NCBI GenBank assembly: GCA_963677325.2
Contig: CAXXGM010000003.1
Location: 372,001-436,000 of the forward strand
Source: G963677325 sp963677325
GTDB taxonomy: Bacteria; Bacteroidota; Bacteroidia; Bacteroidales; Prolixibacteraceae
Direction: 5' to 3'
Length of the DNA: 64,000 nucleotides
The translations under genes were made by a program, and so were the position numbers. Shown here piece after piece: positions 24,691-34,181 of this stretch (its first letter is position 1; every line of letters starts with the position of its first letter). Below the pieces are notes generated by a model, which searched no databases, had not been told where the DNA came from, and worked only from the letters and a program-made list of their open reading frames with translations.

Positions 24691-25704
24691 GTGAAGATTG
24701 GAAATCTTGAATTGGGGCCATTGCCACTATTTCTTGCTCCGATGGAAGATGTGACCTATAAATCGTTCCGTTACATGTGCAAGAAATATGGGGCGGACGT
24801 GATGTACACGGAGTTTATTTCATCTGAGGCGCTGATCCGCGATATTCAGAAAACCAAAAAGAAGATGACTCTTTTTGATTTTGACCGTCCCATTGCCATT
24901 CAGCTGTACGGGGCCAATATCGATTCAATGGTTGAGGCTGCAAAAGTTGCTGCGGAAGCTGAACCTGACTTCATTGACATCAATTTCGGCTGTCCGATGA
25001 AAAAAATTGCAGGGAAAGGCGCGGGGGCAGGCTTGCTTTGCGATTTGCCAAAGCTGGTAAAAATGGCAGAAGAGGTGGTAAAGGCAGTCAAAATACCTGT
25101 TACCGCCAAAACCCGTCTGGGATGGGACCACACCAACAAGCCGATTGTCGGATTAGCCGAGCAGCTCCAGGATGTAGGGATACAGGCTCTGGCCATCCAT
25201 GGACGAACAAGAAGTCAACTCTATACAGGCGAGGCGGACTGGAGCCTTATTGCGGAGGTAAAAAAGAACCAAAGAGTAAAGATGCCAATTATAGGGAATG
25301 GCGATATTAATGGCCCTCTCCGGGCAAAGGAGTTCCTCGAAATGTCAGGTGTCGATGCATTAATGATTGGCCGCGGATCAATCGGCAGGCCCTGGATTTT
25401 CAAAGAAGTGCGTCATTATCTCGAAACCGGGGAACTGCTTCCCATGCCAAAAGTCTCTGATGTGGTAGAAAACGTCAAAGAGCAATTAGAGCACTCGGTG
25501 CAATGGAAAGATCAGCCAAGAAGAGCTATCCTGGAGATGCGAAGGCATTTTGTGAAATATTTCCCCAATCTCAGGGACTTCCGTGAGATGAGGATCAGGC
25601 TCTTACAGACAGAAGATTTCGACCAGGTAAACAAGATACTGGATGAGATCGCTGAAAAATACCATGATGAAAGAGTTGACTATTCCAATGTGGGACTGAA
25701 ATGA
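24691..25704 (+). CDS. dusB: tRNA-dihydrouridine synthase (DusB-like)
   Basis: An FMN enzyme that reduces uridines in tRNA. FLAPMEDVTYKSFR (substrate and FMN site), DINFGCPMKKIAGKGAGAGLL with the catalytic Cys, VTAKTRLGWD, AIHGRTRSQLYTGEADW, IIGNGDI and ALMIGRGSIGRPW appear in family order. It starts with GTG at 24691; no in-frame ATG fits the N-terminus KIGNLELGPLPLFLAPM. The 337-residue length is normal. DusB is the nearest subgroup, but the exact tRNA position was not tested. Confidence 0.92.
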   Translation: MKIGNLELGPLPLFLAPMEDVTYKSFRYMCKKYGADVMYTEFISSEALIRDIQKTKKKMTLFDFDRPIAIQLYGANIDSMVEAAKVAAEAEPDFIDINFGCPMKKIAGKGAGAGLLCDLPKLVKMAEEVVKAVKIPVTAKTRLGWDHTNKPIVGLAEQLQDVGIQALAIHGRTRSQLYTGEADWSLIAEVKKNQRVKMPIIGNGDINGPLRAKEFLEMSGVDALMIGRGSIGRPWIFKEVRHYLETGELLPMPKVSDVVENVKEQLEHSVQWKDQPRRAILEMRRHFVKYFPNLRDFREMRIRLLQTEDFDQVNKILDEIAEKYHDERVDYSNVGLK

Positions 25705-25735
25705 GGCTTTAGGCTGTAGGCTTTAGACTGTAGGA
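25704..25735. repeat. Dispersed TTTAGGCT repeat (copy 3, after dusB)
   Basis: GGCTTTAGGCTGTAGG and CTTTAGACTGTAGG follow the dusB stop directly and are the inverse of copy 2. Confidence 0.6.
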
Positions 25736-25905
25736 ACCAATCCTGATCAACTTAGGGTCCAATCGGATCTTTCCCATCCATCAACCGTACAAAGTTGGAT
25801 GCATAATCGCTACATGTTCGTGGTTTGTGTAATCATACCGTAATGTTCGGGTAGGGTATGTGTATTGTAGGGTCGAATCATGGTTCCGGATACGGCCAAA
25901 TCGGT

Positions 25906-25957
25906 GATTTTGTAGAGACGCACGGTTGTGCGTCTTTACACGGCTGTGCGTCTTTAC
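25906..25957. repeat. GTAGAGACGCAC-type palindrome
   Basis: TGTAGAGACGCACGG-TTGTGCGTCTTTACA forms a hairpin with AGACGCAC/GTGCGTCT arms, and CGGCTGTGCGTCTTTACC repeats one arm. This motif is, as I recall, a widespread intergenic palindrome in many bacterial phyla. The remaining gap (25736-26032) shows no gene. Confidence 0.6.
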
Positions 25958-26032
25958 CATCCATCAATAAATTCACGTAAAATACGGCGATTTAAAACAA
26001 TATTCACGAAATTTGGAGTAAGAGTCCATACC

Positions 26033-26815
26033 ATGTATGCCAGGAATTTGAAACTGAAGAACAGGGAATCTAAATATTATAAGACGATCAGGTTGAGGTT
26101 TTATGCAGAGCTGAACCATTTTCTCCCGGCAAATCTTCAACAGACCTCTTTTGATTACTCATTTCCGGGCCCCATCACGATAAAAGAGGTGATCGAATCA
26201 ATGAAAGTTCCGCTTTCAGAAGTGGATCTTATCCTGGTGGACAGCAAGCCGGTTGATTTCAATTATCCCGTAAATGATTTTGATTACATTTCCGTTTTCC
26301 CGGTATTTGAGCAATTTGACATTTCAGAAACTTCAAGGTTGCGTAAGACTCCCCTTCGCAGTTCCAGATTTATTTTGGACTCGCATTTGGGGAAACTTGC
26401 AAAATATTTAAGAATGTCCGGGTTCGATACTTTGTATGAAAATAACTATTCTGACGATGCGATCCGGACCATCGCTTCACAACAATCAAGAATTATCCTC
26501 ACCCGCGACAGGGATCTGCTCTCTTCAAGACAGGTTACTCATGGTTATTATATTAGAAATATAAATTCCAAAGAACAGCTATTGGAGGTTTTTATCAAAT
26601 TTGATCTCTATTCACAGATAAATCCTCTTTCAAGGTGTCTGATATGCAATTCAAATCTTTCCCCGATTGATAAAAAGGATCTTGCTGAAGATATCGATGA
26701 AGAAACAAAGAAAATCTTCAATGAATTTTATCAATGTCCTTCCTGTAATAAAATTTATTGGAAAGGTTCACATTATGATCGTATGATGAATTTTTTACAA
26801 TCCCTGAAAAGATAA
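26033..26815 (+). CDS. Mut7-C RNase-domain protein with N-terminal ubiquitin-like domain
   Basis: Residues about 20-100 form the Mut7-C ubiquitin-like domain (IRLRFYAELNHFLP, SEVDLILVDSKPVDFNYPV, DYISVFPVFE). Residues about 110-195 form the PIN-type Mut7-C domain with SRFILDSHLGKLAKYLRMSGFDT, IILTRDRDLL and VTHGYYIR, whose aspartates suggest RNase activity. A four-cysteine zinc ribbon follows (CLICN ... CPSC) with KIYWKGSHYDRM. The substrate is unknown. I place the start at the ATG at 26033, because the frame upstream runs through a palindromic repeat. Confidence 0.85.
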   Translation: MYARNLKLKNRESKYYKTIRLRFYAELNHFLPANLQQTSFDYSFPGPITIKEVIESMKVPLSEVDLILVDSKPVDFNYPVNDFDYISVFPVFEQFDISETSRLRKTPLRSSRFILDSHLGKLAKYLRMSGFDTLYENNYSDDAIRTIASQQSRIILTRDRDLLSSRQVTHGYYIRNINSKEQLLEVFIKFDLYSQINPLSRCLICNSNLSPIDKKDLAEDIDEETKKIFNEFYQCPSCNKIYWKGSHYDRMMNFLQSLKR

Positions 26816-26914
26816 GAAAACATTCTAATTTTATTCCTGTAAGGAGCTGGTTCTCAATTTCGATTTTGCATATTGCATTTTGCAAATAATTTTACAATAA
26901 TTTAACATAGAATA

Positions 26915-26947
26915 TTTGCATTATGAGCGGTTGACCTCTTATATTTG
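26915..26947 (+). promoter_or_regulatory. Bacteroidota-type promoter with no following gene
   Basis: TTTG (26915-26918) lies 21 bases before TATATTTG (26940-26947), the -33/-7 arrangement typical of Bacteroidota. It points right into a stretch that ends in a terminator at 27009-27045 with no reading frame between. Confidence 0.55.
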
Positions 26948-26954
26948 TATTACA

Positions 26955-27045
26955 TTTTTTTTCATAAGTTTAGGTTTAGTTAGGTTAGTTAGTTTGGTTA
27001 GTTTTAGTAAAAGGATGGATCCGCCCGGATCTATCCTTTTCATTT
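26955..27045 (+). ncRNA. Candidate small RNA of about 90 nt
   Basis: The predicted transcript begins just after the promoter and ends at the intrinsic terminator. It contains a TTAG-rich run (TTTAGTTAGGTTAGTTAG and GTTTGGTTAGTTTTAG) that is unpaired and G/U-rich, followed by the terminator hairpin. I match it to no named RNA family. Confidence 0.4.
27009..27045 (+). terminator. Intrinsic terminator of the candidate small RNA
   Basis: AAAAGGAT-G-GATCCG and CGGATC-T-ATCCTTTT pair with one mismatch around CC, followed by CATTT; the T-run is within the right arm (TTTT). It could also end the Mut7-C gene transcript or act in both directions, since the left arm starts AAAA. Confidence 0.7.
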
Positions 27046-27316
27046 ATAGACGAATTGACACGAATGGGAGGGCCTTGATCTCCTGAAGAGCAACAAAAGC
27101 CAGTTTCTGAACATGAAGATCGCAACGCTTGATCAGAAAGCTATTGGTTTCAAATACACGGGACAGGTACTTCAAAGGTTATACTGGTCGTTTTTGATGG
27201 CTAAAAAGTTGATTTTTGTGGTAAAAATAGTAAACGGGGGAAATGGGGAAACGGGGAAAATAATAGACGCCAGGCATGTTGATGCTAATCTGATGTATTA
27301 TGATGTATTAATATAA

Positions 27317-27655
27317 ATGCAATCAGATTCCTTTTAATCAGTAGAGCAGTACCGGTATATTCTTCGATTTAATAATTCCAGGCTTTTATTTCATAGGAGT
27401 TTTGGGGTTCTCCTGTTTTATATATTTATTTTAAGTTCCTGCAATTCAAAATATATTCCTCTCCTATTGTCTCCTGAATTTTAAAAATTAAGGAAACATT
27501 AATCCGGGCTGTTTCCATTTATTATTTTCAAGCTTATCAAAAGCTCCAGCAGGCAATCTGTCCGAAATGTTCCTTTTTGGGATATTTACAAAGGGTGAAT
27601 ACCCTTCGAAATGGTTGAGCATCACTTTAAGGAAAGTCGTAATTGAAAAAAATCG
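27317..27655. other. ileS leader region with small hairpins, no gene seen
   Basis: The stretch holds AGGAG-TTTTGGGGTT-CTCCT (near 27396), followed by a T-rich run, and AAGGGT-GAAT-ACCCTT (near 27590). I see no T-box specifier pattern and no open frame with family features. Confidence 0.3.
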
Positions 27656-27663
27656 TATATTTG
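27656..27663 (+). promoter_or_regulatory. ileS promoter -7 box
   Basis: TATATTTG matches TAnnTTTG and lies 33 bases before the ileS ATG. No good -33 TTTG is seen at the usual distance. Confidence 0.5.
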
Positions 27664-27696
27664 TACTCTCCGAAAAATGAGGAGTTTTAACAGGTT

Positions 27697-30600
27697 ATGA
27701 GCAAGAAATTTAAGGAATATAAAGAGCTTGATCTTTCAAAAATAAATAAAGAGGTCCTGAAGTTTTGGGAACAGGACGATACTTTCCATAAATCGATCAC
27801 AACGCGTGCCGGAAATCCTACTTTTGTTTTTTATGAAGGTCCGCCATCTGCCAACGGACTTCCTGGAATTCATCACGTTGTTTCAAGGACCATTAAAGAT
27901 ATTTTCTGTCGTTACAAAACCCAGCAGGGATTCCTGGTAAAACGTAAGGCCGGGTGGGATACTCATGGCCTTCCGGTTGAATTATCTGTTGAAAAACTCC
28001 TTGGCATTACCAAAGAAAATATAGGGAAAACCATTTCGGTAGCTGATTATAATGCGACCTGTCGTAAAGAGGTAATGAAATATACTCAGCAATGGGAAGA
28101 TCTGACCCGGAAAATGGGTTATTGGGTCAATATGGAAGATCCTTACATTACTTACGACAGCACTTACATTGAATCATTATGGTGGTTACTGAAAGACCTT
28201 TATAATAAGAATCTGCTATACAAAGGATATACTATTCAGCCTTATTCACCGGCTGCCGGAACCGGGCTAAGCTCACATGAGTTAAACCAACCGGGTGCCT
28301 ACCGTGATGTGAAAGATACCACCTGTGTCGCGCAATTTAAGGTTTTTAAAGATGAACAATCGCAGTTCCTTTTTGAAAATCTGGATACGGATCTATTCTT
28401 TCTTGCCTGGACAACTACACCATGGACTCTGCCTTCCAACACAGCATTAGCTGTTGGCGCGAACATTAAATATGTTAAAGTCAGGACATTTAATCCTTAT
28501 ACTGCAGAGCCTGTAACCGTTATTCTTGGTAAAGATCTTTTCAGAAGTTATTTCCCTGAAAAAAATGAAGATCTGGATATTTCCGGTTATAATGGAGAAG
28601 GGAAAAACATCCCTTATAAATTACTCGCCGAGTATTCAGGTGATGAACTTGTTGGACTTGAATATCAGCAGCTGTTTCCCTGGGTAAAACCGATGGGGAA
28701 TGCTTTCAGAGTGATTGCTGGTGATTTTATTACCACGGAAGAAGGTACAGGTATTGTTCATATTGCCCCTACTTTTGGAGCGGATGATGATCGTGCGGCA
28801 AAACAAAACGGGATAGCTCCTCTTTTACTGATCGATAAAGACGGGAAGCGTCAGCCAATGGTAGATCGCCAGGGCCGCTTTTATAAACTTTCTGATCTGG
28901 ATCCGGAATTTGTTAAGGAATATGTAAATAAAAAACAATATTCTGAATTTGAAGGCCGGTATGTAAAAAATGCCTATGATGAAACTCTGAATGAGACTGA
29001 TGCAACGCTTGACATAGATCTTTCAGTTAAATTAAAAAAGGAAAACAGAGTATTCCGGGTCGAAAAACATGAACACAGTTATCCGCATTGTTGGAGAACT
29101 GATAAACCTGTCCTGTATTATCCTTTGGACTCATGGTTTATACGCTCTACGGCGGTTCGTGATCAGCTGATTGAATTGAATAAAACGATCAACTGGAAAC
29201 CTGCCTCAACCGGCTCAGGACGGTTCGGTAACTGGCTTGAAAACCTTGTTGATTGGAATCTTTCCCGGTCAAGGTATTGGGGAACGCCACTTCCGATCTG
29301 GAGAACTGAAGATCATACAGAGGAAATATGCATTGGCTCTGCAGAAGAATTGATCAATGAAATTAATAAATCCATAGCAGCCGGATTTATGGACTCAAAT
29401 CCATTTAAGGATTTTGTTGTTGGCGATTATTCGAAAGAGAACTATGCAAAAATAGATTTTCACAGGCCTTTTGTAGATGATATTATCCTTGTTTCTTCAG
29501 CAGGGGCCAAAATGTACCGGGAGCCGGATCTGATTGATGTTTGGTTTGATTCCGGTGCAATGCCTTATGCACAGGTCCACTATCCTTTTGAAAACGCTGA
29601 TAAATTTGAGGGAGTTTTCCCTGCTGATTTCATCGCGGAGGGTGTTGACCAGACCCGGGGATGGTTTTTTACTCTGCATGCCATTTCAACGATGGTCAAA
29701 GGCTCTGTGGCATTCAAAAATATCATATCCAATGGATTGGTTCTTGATGCAAACGGTAATAAAATGTCCAAACGTCTTGGAAATACAGTCGATCCATTTG
29801 ATACCATAGAAAAATACGGCTCTGATCCTCTAAGATGGTACATGATTACCAATTCACAGCCTTGGGATAATCTGAAATTTGATATTGCAGGGGTAGAGGA
29901 AGTAAGAAGAAAATTCTTCGGAACCCTTTACAATACATATAGCTTCTTTGCTCTTTATGCGAATGTGGATGGTTTTAAATACGAAGAGGCAGAAATTCCA
30001 TACAAAGAAAGACCTGAACTGGATCGCTGGATATTATCATTATTAAATTCACTGATCAAAGATGTCACTGAATCATTTAATAATTATGAACCCACGCGCG
30101 CAGGCAGGGCTATATCCGAGTTTGTAACTGAAAACCTCTCAAACTGGTACGTCCGCTTAAGTAGAAAACGCTTCTGGGGAGGTGCTTATGATAAAGATAA
30201 AATTTCAGGATACCAGACTCTTTATACCTGTCTGGAAAAAGTAGCGATGCTTGCTGCTCCGATTTCACCTTTTTTTATGGATCAGCTTTTTAGGGATTTA
30301 AACAAGATAACCGGAAAGGAAGAGGCCTCTTCGGTTCATATTGCTGATTTTCCGGTTCCTGTTCAGGATCTGATTGATAAATCAATCGAGGAGAGGATGG
30401 AAATCGCGCAGAAAGTATGCTCGATGATACTCGCCTTGCGAAGAAAGGAAAAGATAAAAGTTCGTCAGCCTCTTTCAAAAATTATTGTTCCCATTCTGAA
30501 TGAAAATTACAGGAAGCAGTTTGAAGCTGTAGAGAATATCATTCTTACCGAGGTAAATATAAAGCAAGTTGAATATCTTACTGATGCTTCAGGGATCATC

Positions 30601-31137
30601 AAAAAAAGGATAAAAGCAAATTTCAAGTCATTGGGCCCGAAATACGGCAAATTAATGAAACAAATTTCTGGTCTGATCAGTAATATGAGCCAGTCAGATA
30701 TTTCGGAGTTTGAACGTCATGGCGCATTTAAAACGATGCTTGATGGTGAAGATATAGCCCTGACTCTTGACGACGTGGAAATTCATTCAGAAGAAATTCC
30801 TGGATGGCAGGTCGCCAGTGACGGTCCGATTACCGTAGCTTTGGACATGAATATTTCACCTGAACTTAAAGCAGAAGGAATCGCCAGGGAGTTTATAAAC
30901 CGAATTCAAAATTTGAGGAAGGAAAGCAATTTCGAGGTTACAGATCGTATTAATCTGGTAATTCTCAGAAATAAACATCTTGATGATGCAATTCTTCAAT
31001 TCAAAGAATACATCGCGAATCAGACTCTTGCTTCCAAACTCACTTTAGTGAATTCTATGACAAGTGGATTAGGCAAACTGGTTGAAATAGATACAGGCGT
31101 TCAAACCTATATTCGTGTTGAAAAAGCTTCTATTTGA
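27697..31137 (+). CDS. ileS: Isoleucyl-tRNA synthetase
   Basis: Class I synthetase charging tRNA-Ile, 1146 residues. The HIGH-type motif is PPSANGLPGIHHVV and the KMSKS-type motif is GNKMSKRLGN near residue 689. The editing domain is present (TTPWTLPSNTALAV, GTGIVHIAPTFGADD). The length, the KMSKR form and the C-terminal extension place it in the eukaryote-like group (often mupirocin-insensitive), as is usual in Bacteroidota. dksA/TraR-like and lspA genes follow in the usual order. Confidence 0.96.
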   Translation: MSKKFKEYKELDLSKINKEVLKFWEQDDTFHKSITTRAGNPTFVFYEGPPSANGLPGIHHVVSRTIKDIFCRYKTQQGFLVKRKAGWDTHGLPVELSVEKLLGITKENIGKTISVADYNATCRKEVMKYTQQWEDLTRKMGYWVNMEDPYITYDSTYIESLWWLLKDLYNKNLLYKGYTIQPYSPAAGTGLSSHELNQPGAYRDVKDTTCVAQFKVFKDEQSQFLFENLDTDLFFLAWTTTPWTLPSNTALAVGANIKYVKVRTFNPYTAEPVTVILGKDLFRSYFPEKNEDLDISGYNGEGKNIPYKLLAEYSGDELVGLEYQQLFPWVKPMGNAFRVIAGDFITTEEGTGIVHIAPTFGADDDRAAKQNGIAPLLLIDKDGKRQPMVDRQGRFYKLSDLDPEFVKEYVNKKQYSEFEGRYVKNAYDETLNETDATLDIDLSVKLKKENRVFRVEKHEHSYPHCWRTDKPVLYYPLDSWFIRSTAVRDQLIELNKTINWKPASTGSGRFGNWLENLVDWNLSRSRYWGTPLPIWRTEDHTEEICIGSAEELINEINKSIAAGFMDSNPFKDFVVGDYSKENYAKIDFHRPFVDDIILVSSAGAKMYREPDLIDVWFDSGAMPYAQVHYPFENADKFEGVFPADFIAEGVDQTRGWFFTLHAISTMVKGSVAFKNIISNGLVLDANGNKMSKRLGNTVDPFDTIEKYGSDPLRWYMITNSQPWDNLKFDIAGVEEVRRKFFGTLYNTYSFFALYANVDGFKYEEAEIPYKERPELDRWILSLLNSLIKDVTESFNNYEPTRAGRAISEFVTENLSNWYVRLSRKRFWGGAYDKDKISGYQTLYTCLEKVAMLAAPISPFFMDQLFRDLNKITGKEEASSVHIADFPVPVQDLIDKSIEERMEIAQKVCSMILALRRKEKIKVRQPLSKIIVPILNENYRKQFEAVENIILTEVNIKQVEYLTDASGIIKKRIKANFKSLGPKYGKLMKQISGLISNMSQSDISEFERHGAFKTMLDGEDIALTLDDVEIHSEEIPGWQVASDGPITVALDMNISPELKAEGIAREFINRIQNLRKESNFEVTDRINLVILRNKHLDDAILQFKEYIANQTLASKLTLVNSMTSGLGKLVEIDTGVQTYIRVEKASI

Positions 31138-31226
31138 CACTTATATTTAAATATTGTAAGTAATTTTAATGGATAGTTACAATTATTCCTAAATTAAACT
31201 ATTTTTACAATAAACATTGTAGAGAC

Positions 31227-31604
31227 ATGACTGAAAAAACAAGATATTCAGACGAAGAGCTGATGGAGTTTAAAGAATTAATCCTGACCAAGCTTGAAAA
31301 GGCGAGACAGGATTATGCTCTTTATAAGAACGCTATCACCCATGGTGATGGGAATGATACAGAAGATACTTCTCCGACATTTAAAGTATTGGAAGAGGGT
31401 GCCGCCACTTTGTCGAAAGAAGAAGCTGGGAAACTTGCTCAAAGGCAATTGAAATTTATTCAGTATCTTGAAGCTGCACTTGTAAGAATTGAGAATAAAA
31501 CCTATGGTATTTGCCGTGAGACCGGAAATTTAATTTCTAAAGAACGTCTTCGTGCAGTGCCTCATGCAACTCTTTCAATTGAGGCCAAAAATAAACAGCG
31601 GTAG
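31227..31604 (+). CDS. TraR/DksA family RNA polymerase-binding regulator
   Basis: A 125-residue coiled-coil protein with a C-terminal zinc-finger-like fold that enters the RNA polymerase secondary channel. The coiled coil spans about residues 10-85 with the loop DGNDTEDTSPTF at its tip, including the acidic residues needed for activity in DksA. The end reads YGICRETGNLISKERLRAVPH, with only one of the four zinc cysteines; Bacteroidota members commonly show such loss. It lies between ileS and lspA. Confidence 0.88.
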   Translation: MTEKTRYSDEELMEFKELILTKLEKARQDYALYKNAITHGDGNDTEDTSPTFKVLEEGAATLSKEEAGKLAQRQLKFIQYLEAALVRIENKTYGICRETGNLISKERLRAVPHATLSIEAKNKQR

Positions 31605-31644
31605 AATTGATTTAAATTTTTGCCGGTAAAGGGAAATATTTCGG

Positions 31645-31674
31645 ATCCGGGTGAATAGATACACCCGGATTTTT
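31645..31674 (+). terminator. Terminator between dksA-like gene and lspA
   Basis: ATCCGGGTG and CACCCGGAT pair perfectly around AATAGATA and run into TTTTAG. It probably lowers read-through into lspA. Confidence 0.8.
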
Positions 31675-31693
31675 AGTAATAAGAATATTTGTA

Positions 31694-32353
31694 ATGGACA
31701 TTAAGAAAAAATCACTCCTAATTATATTTTTAATTCTGCTTGCAGACCAGATTCTGAAAATATGGGTTAAAACCAATATGATGCTTGGCGATGAATTCAT
31801 CATTGCTAAAAACTGGTTCATAATACATTTTGTTGAAAATAACGGAATGGCATTTGGATTTGAGTTGGGAAGCAGTTGGGGAAAATACATGTTGAGCATT
31901 TTCCGGATTGTTGCTGTCGGAGCCCTTGGATGGTATTTATCAACTTTATGGAAAAAGAAAGCTCCTTTGGGATTGGTAGTCAGTTTTTCTCTGATTATGG
32001 CCGGAGCTATTGGAAATATACTGGATAGCGCCTATTTTGGATTGATTTTTAGTGAAAGCTACGGGAAAATCGCATCTCTTTTCCCTCCTGAGGGTGGATA
32101 TGCAGGATTTTTGCAGGGGAGAGTGGTTGATATGTTTTATTTTCCTCTTGTGTCAGGACATTATCCTACCTGGCTGCCAATATTTGGTGGAGAAGAATTC
32201 ATTTTTTTCAGACCTGTCTTCAATATCGCTGATTCTTCTATAACAATAGGAATTTTTATTATTCTGATTTTCTACAGACGTTTTTTTGACCAGAAAAAAG
32301 AGGACACCGCGGAAGAATCTGTAGGGAAATTAGAAGACAAATTCACCATTTAA
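31694..32353 (+). CDS. lspA: Lipoprotein signal peptidase (signal peptidase II)
   Basis: An inner-membrane aspartic protease that removes signal peptides from prolipoproteins. It has four membrane helices. The catalytic aspartates are in GRVVDMFYF and FNIADSSITIG, and FVENNGMAFGF and AGAIGNILDSAYFG are family blocks. The length of 219 residues reflects the loop between helices 3 and 4 that is typical of Bacteroidota. The window encodes several lipoproteins (for example the ZnuA-like protein and 35179-35583) that need it. Confidence 0.95.
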   Translation: MDIKKKSLLIIFLILLADQILKIWVKTNMMLGDEFIIAKNWFIIHFVENNGMAFGFELGSSWGKYMLSIFRIVAVGALGWYLSTLWKKKAPLGLVVSFSLIMAGAIGNILDSAYFGLIFSESYGKIASLFPPEGGYAGFLQGRVVDMFYFPLVSGHYPTWLPIFGGEEFIFFRPVFNIADSSITIGIFIILIFYRRFFDQKKEDTAEESVGKLEDKFTI

Positions 32354-32672
32354 ACTTTGGGTCAATATATTCTCGTAAACAATTGTTCTTACAACAATTG
32401 AAACTAACCTTTTTATCTGATTAAATCATAAGAATTCTTTTCTTTAGGATCAAATTAGTATTTTAGTATCATAAAATAATTTTTAAGTAGAACAATTATT
32501 AAAATAATTACTATTAATTAGCATCCTGATCGGATGTCACTGGTGGTATTTATTCTGAGGTGAAATTTGAATGAGAATTCTTCTCTTACAATAGGTGCCG
32601 GGATTTTTGATGGCAGATGCGTCCTTTGTCCAAAGATATCGTTAATAAATAATATAACAACAAAGTAGATCT
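32354..32672. promoter_or_regulatory. lspA-MFS gap with an 8-bp inverted repeat
   Basis: CAATTGTT (32380-32387) and AACAATTG (32393-32400) form an operator-like palindrome about 270 bases before the transporter start. The rest is AT-rich, with no reading frame or terminator seen. Confidence 0.35.
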
Positions 32673-33998
32673 ATGACACCAGATGCTTACCTGAATGTTG
32701 AAAAAACAACTACCAGGATCGGCAATTATCGTTACCGGATACTGGCCCTGGTATTTATGGCAACCAGCATCAATTATTTTGACCGCACTATATTGGGAGT
32801 TTTAGCCCCCAAATTGATGGAAATCTTCAATTGGTCTGAAAAGGATTACTCTTCAATAATTATCTCATTCCAGATAGCATACGCCTTGGGATTGCTTGCA
32901 ATGGGGGGAATAATTGACCGGATCGGCACCAAAAAAGGATACACGATCTCAATTGCAATATGGAGCTTTTTTGGAATGCTTCATGCGGCAATCCGTCCCG
33001 CTTTTAGCCTGATAGGTTTTATGGCGGCACGTTTTGGTTTGGGATTGGGAGAATCCGGGAATTTTCCTTCAGGAATTAAAACAGTTGCGGAATGGTTTCC
33101 CAAGAAGGACCGCGCCTTTGCAACCGGTATTTTTGATTCTTCCACCAGCATAGGGGCTATTTTAGCACCTTTTATTGTTGGGCTTATTGTTTCAAAGAAC
33201 GGAGACAACTGGCAAATCCCATTTCTCATCACCGGATTATTAAGTACAATCTGGGTTATTTTATGGTGGAAGACCTACCGCAAACCGGAGGAGCATCCTA
33301 AAGTTTCAAAAGCTGAACTGGATTACATTAACAGTGATTCAGAACCTGAAACAAAGGAAATTATACCCTGGACAAAGGTTTTGCCTAAGAGAGAAACCTG
33401 GGCATTTGCTATCACTACAATTACCGATGCGGTATGGTGGTTTTATCTTTTCTGGGGAGCAAAATTTCTTGCAAAGAACTTTAATGTCGACTTTGATAAC
33501 ATGGGTCTTCCTTTTCTTATCATGTTTATTATGGCTGACGCCGGCAGTCTCATCGGTGGTTATATGTCCGGATTCCTGATTAAAAGAGGATGGTCGATCA
33601 ATAAGGCCAGAAAAATGACCTTGCTGGTATCTGCTTGTATTATTTTCCCTGTTAGTTTCGTCCCTGTTTTAACGAGCAAATGGCTTGCAGTCTTCCTGAT
33701 CGGCCTTGGAGCAGCTGGACATCAGTCCTGGTCTATAAACAGCTATACTTTGGTCCCGGATGTTTTTCCTAAGAAGGCAACTGCTTCTGTAATCGGAATT
33801 GGGAAAATGGTCGGTGTGATCGTTTCAATTATTGCAAGCTTTGCTTTAGGAATAGTTTTGGATCAGGCAGGGAATACGGGTTACTTCTGGGCATTTGTTT
33901 TAGCTGGAAGTTCTTACCTCGTTATTATTGGGTTCGTACATTTGCTGATGCCGAAAATGACTCCTCTGGACGATAATCTGAATCATATCGTGAGATAA
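32673..33998 (+). CDS. MFS transporter of the ExuT/ACS hexuronate type
   Basis: A 441-residue, 12-helix transporter. SINYFDRTILGVLAPKLM in helix 1, GGIIDRIGTKKGY in the loop after helix 2, and ARFGLGLGESGNFPSGIKTVAEWFPKKDRA place it with the anion:cation symporter family, near ExuT-like hexuronate carriers. Import of uronate or a similar sugar acid by proton symport is expected. No uronate catabolic gene lies beside it, so the substrate is uncertain. Confidence 0.85.
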   Translation: MTPDAYLNVEKTTTRIGNYRYRILALVFMATSINYFDRTILGVLAPKLMEIFNWSEKDYSSIIISFQIAYALGLLAMGGIIDRIGTKKGYTISIAIWSFFGMLHAAIRPAFSLIGFMAARFGLGLGESGNFPSGIKTVAEWFPKKDRAFATGIFDSSTSIGAILAPFIVGLIVSKNGDNWQIPFLITGLLSTIWVILWWKTYRKPEEHPKVSKAELDYINSDSEPETKEIIPWTKVLPKRETWAFAITTITDAVWWFYLFWGAKFLAKNFNVDFDNMGLPFLIMFIMADAGSLIGGYMSGFLIKRGWSINKARKMTLLVSACIIFPVSFVPVLTSKWLAVFLIGLGAAGHQSWSINSYTLVPDVFPKKATASVIGIGKMVGVIVSIIASFALGIVLDQAGNTGYFWAFVLAGSSYLVIIGFVHLLMPKMTPLDDNLNHIVR

Positions 33999-34024
33999 TT
34001 TTTCTATTTTTCTTCAAATAAACT

Positions 34025-34060
34025 AAGGGGTAGGATTATTTTCTGCCCCTTTATTTTTTT
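34025..34060 (+). terminator. Terminator of the MFS gene
   Basis: AAGGGGTAG and CTGCCCCTT (one G-T pair) enclose GATTATTTT and are followed by TATTTTTTT. Confidence 0.8.
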
Positions 34061-34181
34061 ACAGGAGGAACTTTAAACAGGGAACATTTTATTAAACTAT
34101 TATCTGTTGTTTATTGTTATTCCAGTGCTATTAAATAAAATAATTGGTAGTAGTAAAGAATTTACAATTAAAAATAATGTT

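Noticed and set aside
27113..27316. 67-residue open frame between the candidate small RNA and ileS
   Set aside because: No recognisable motif, an abnormal run of Gly/Lys from G- and A-rich sequence and no promoter of its own.
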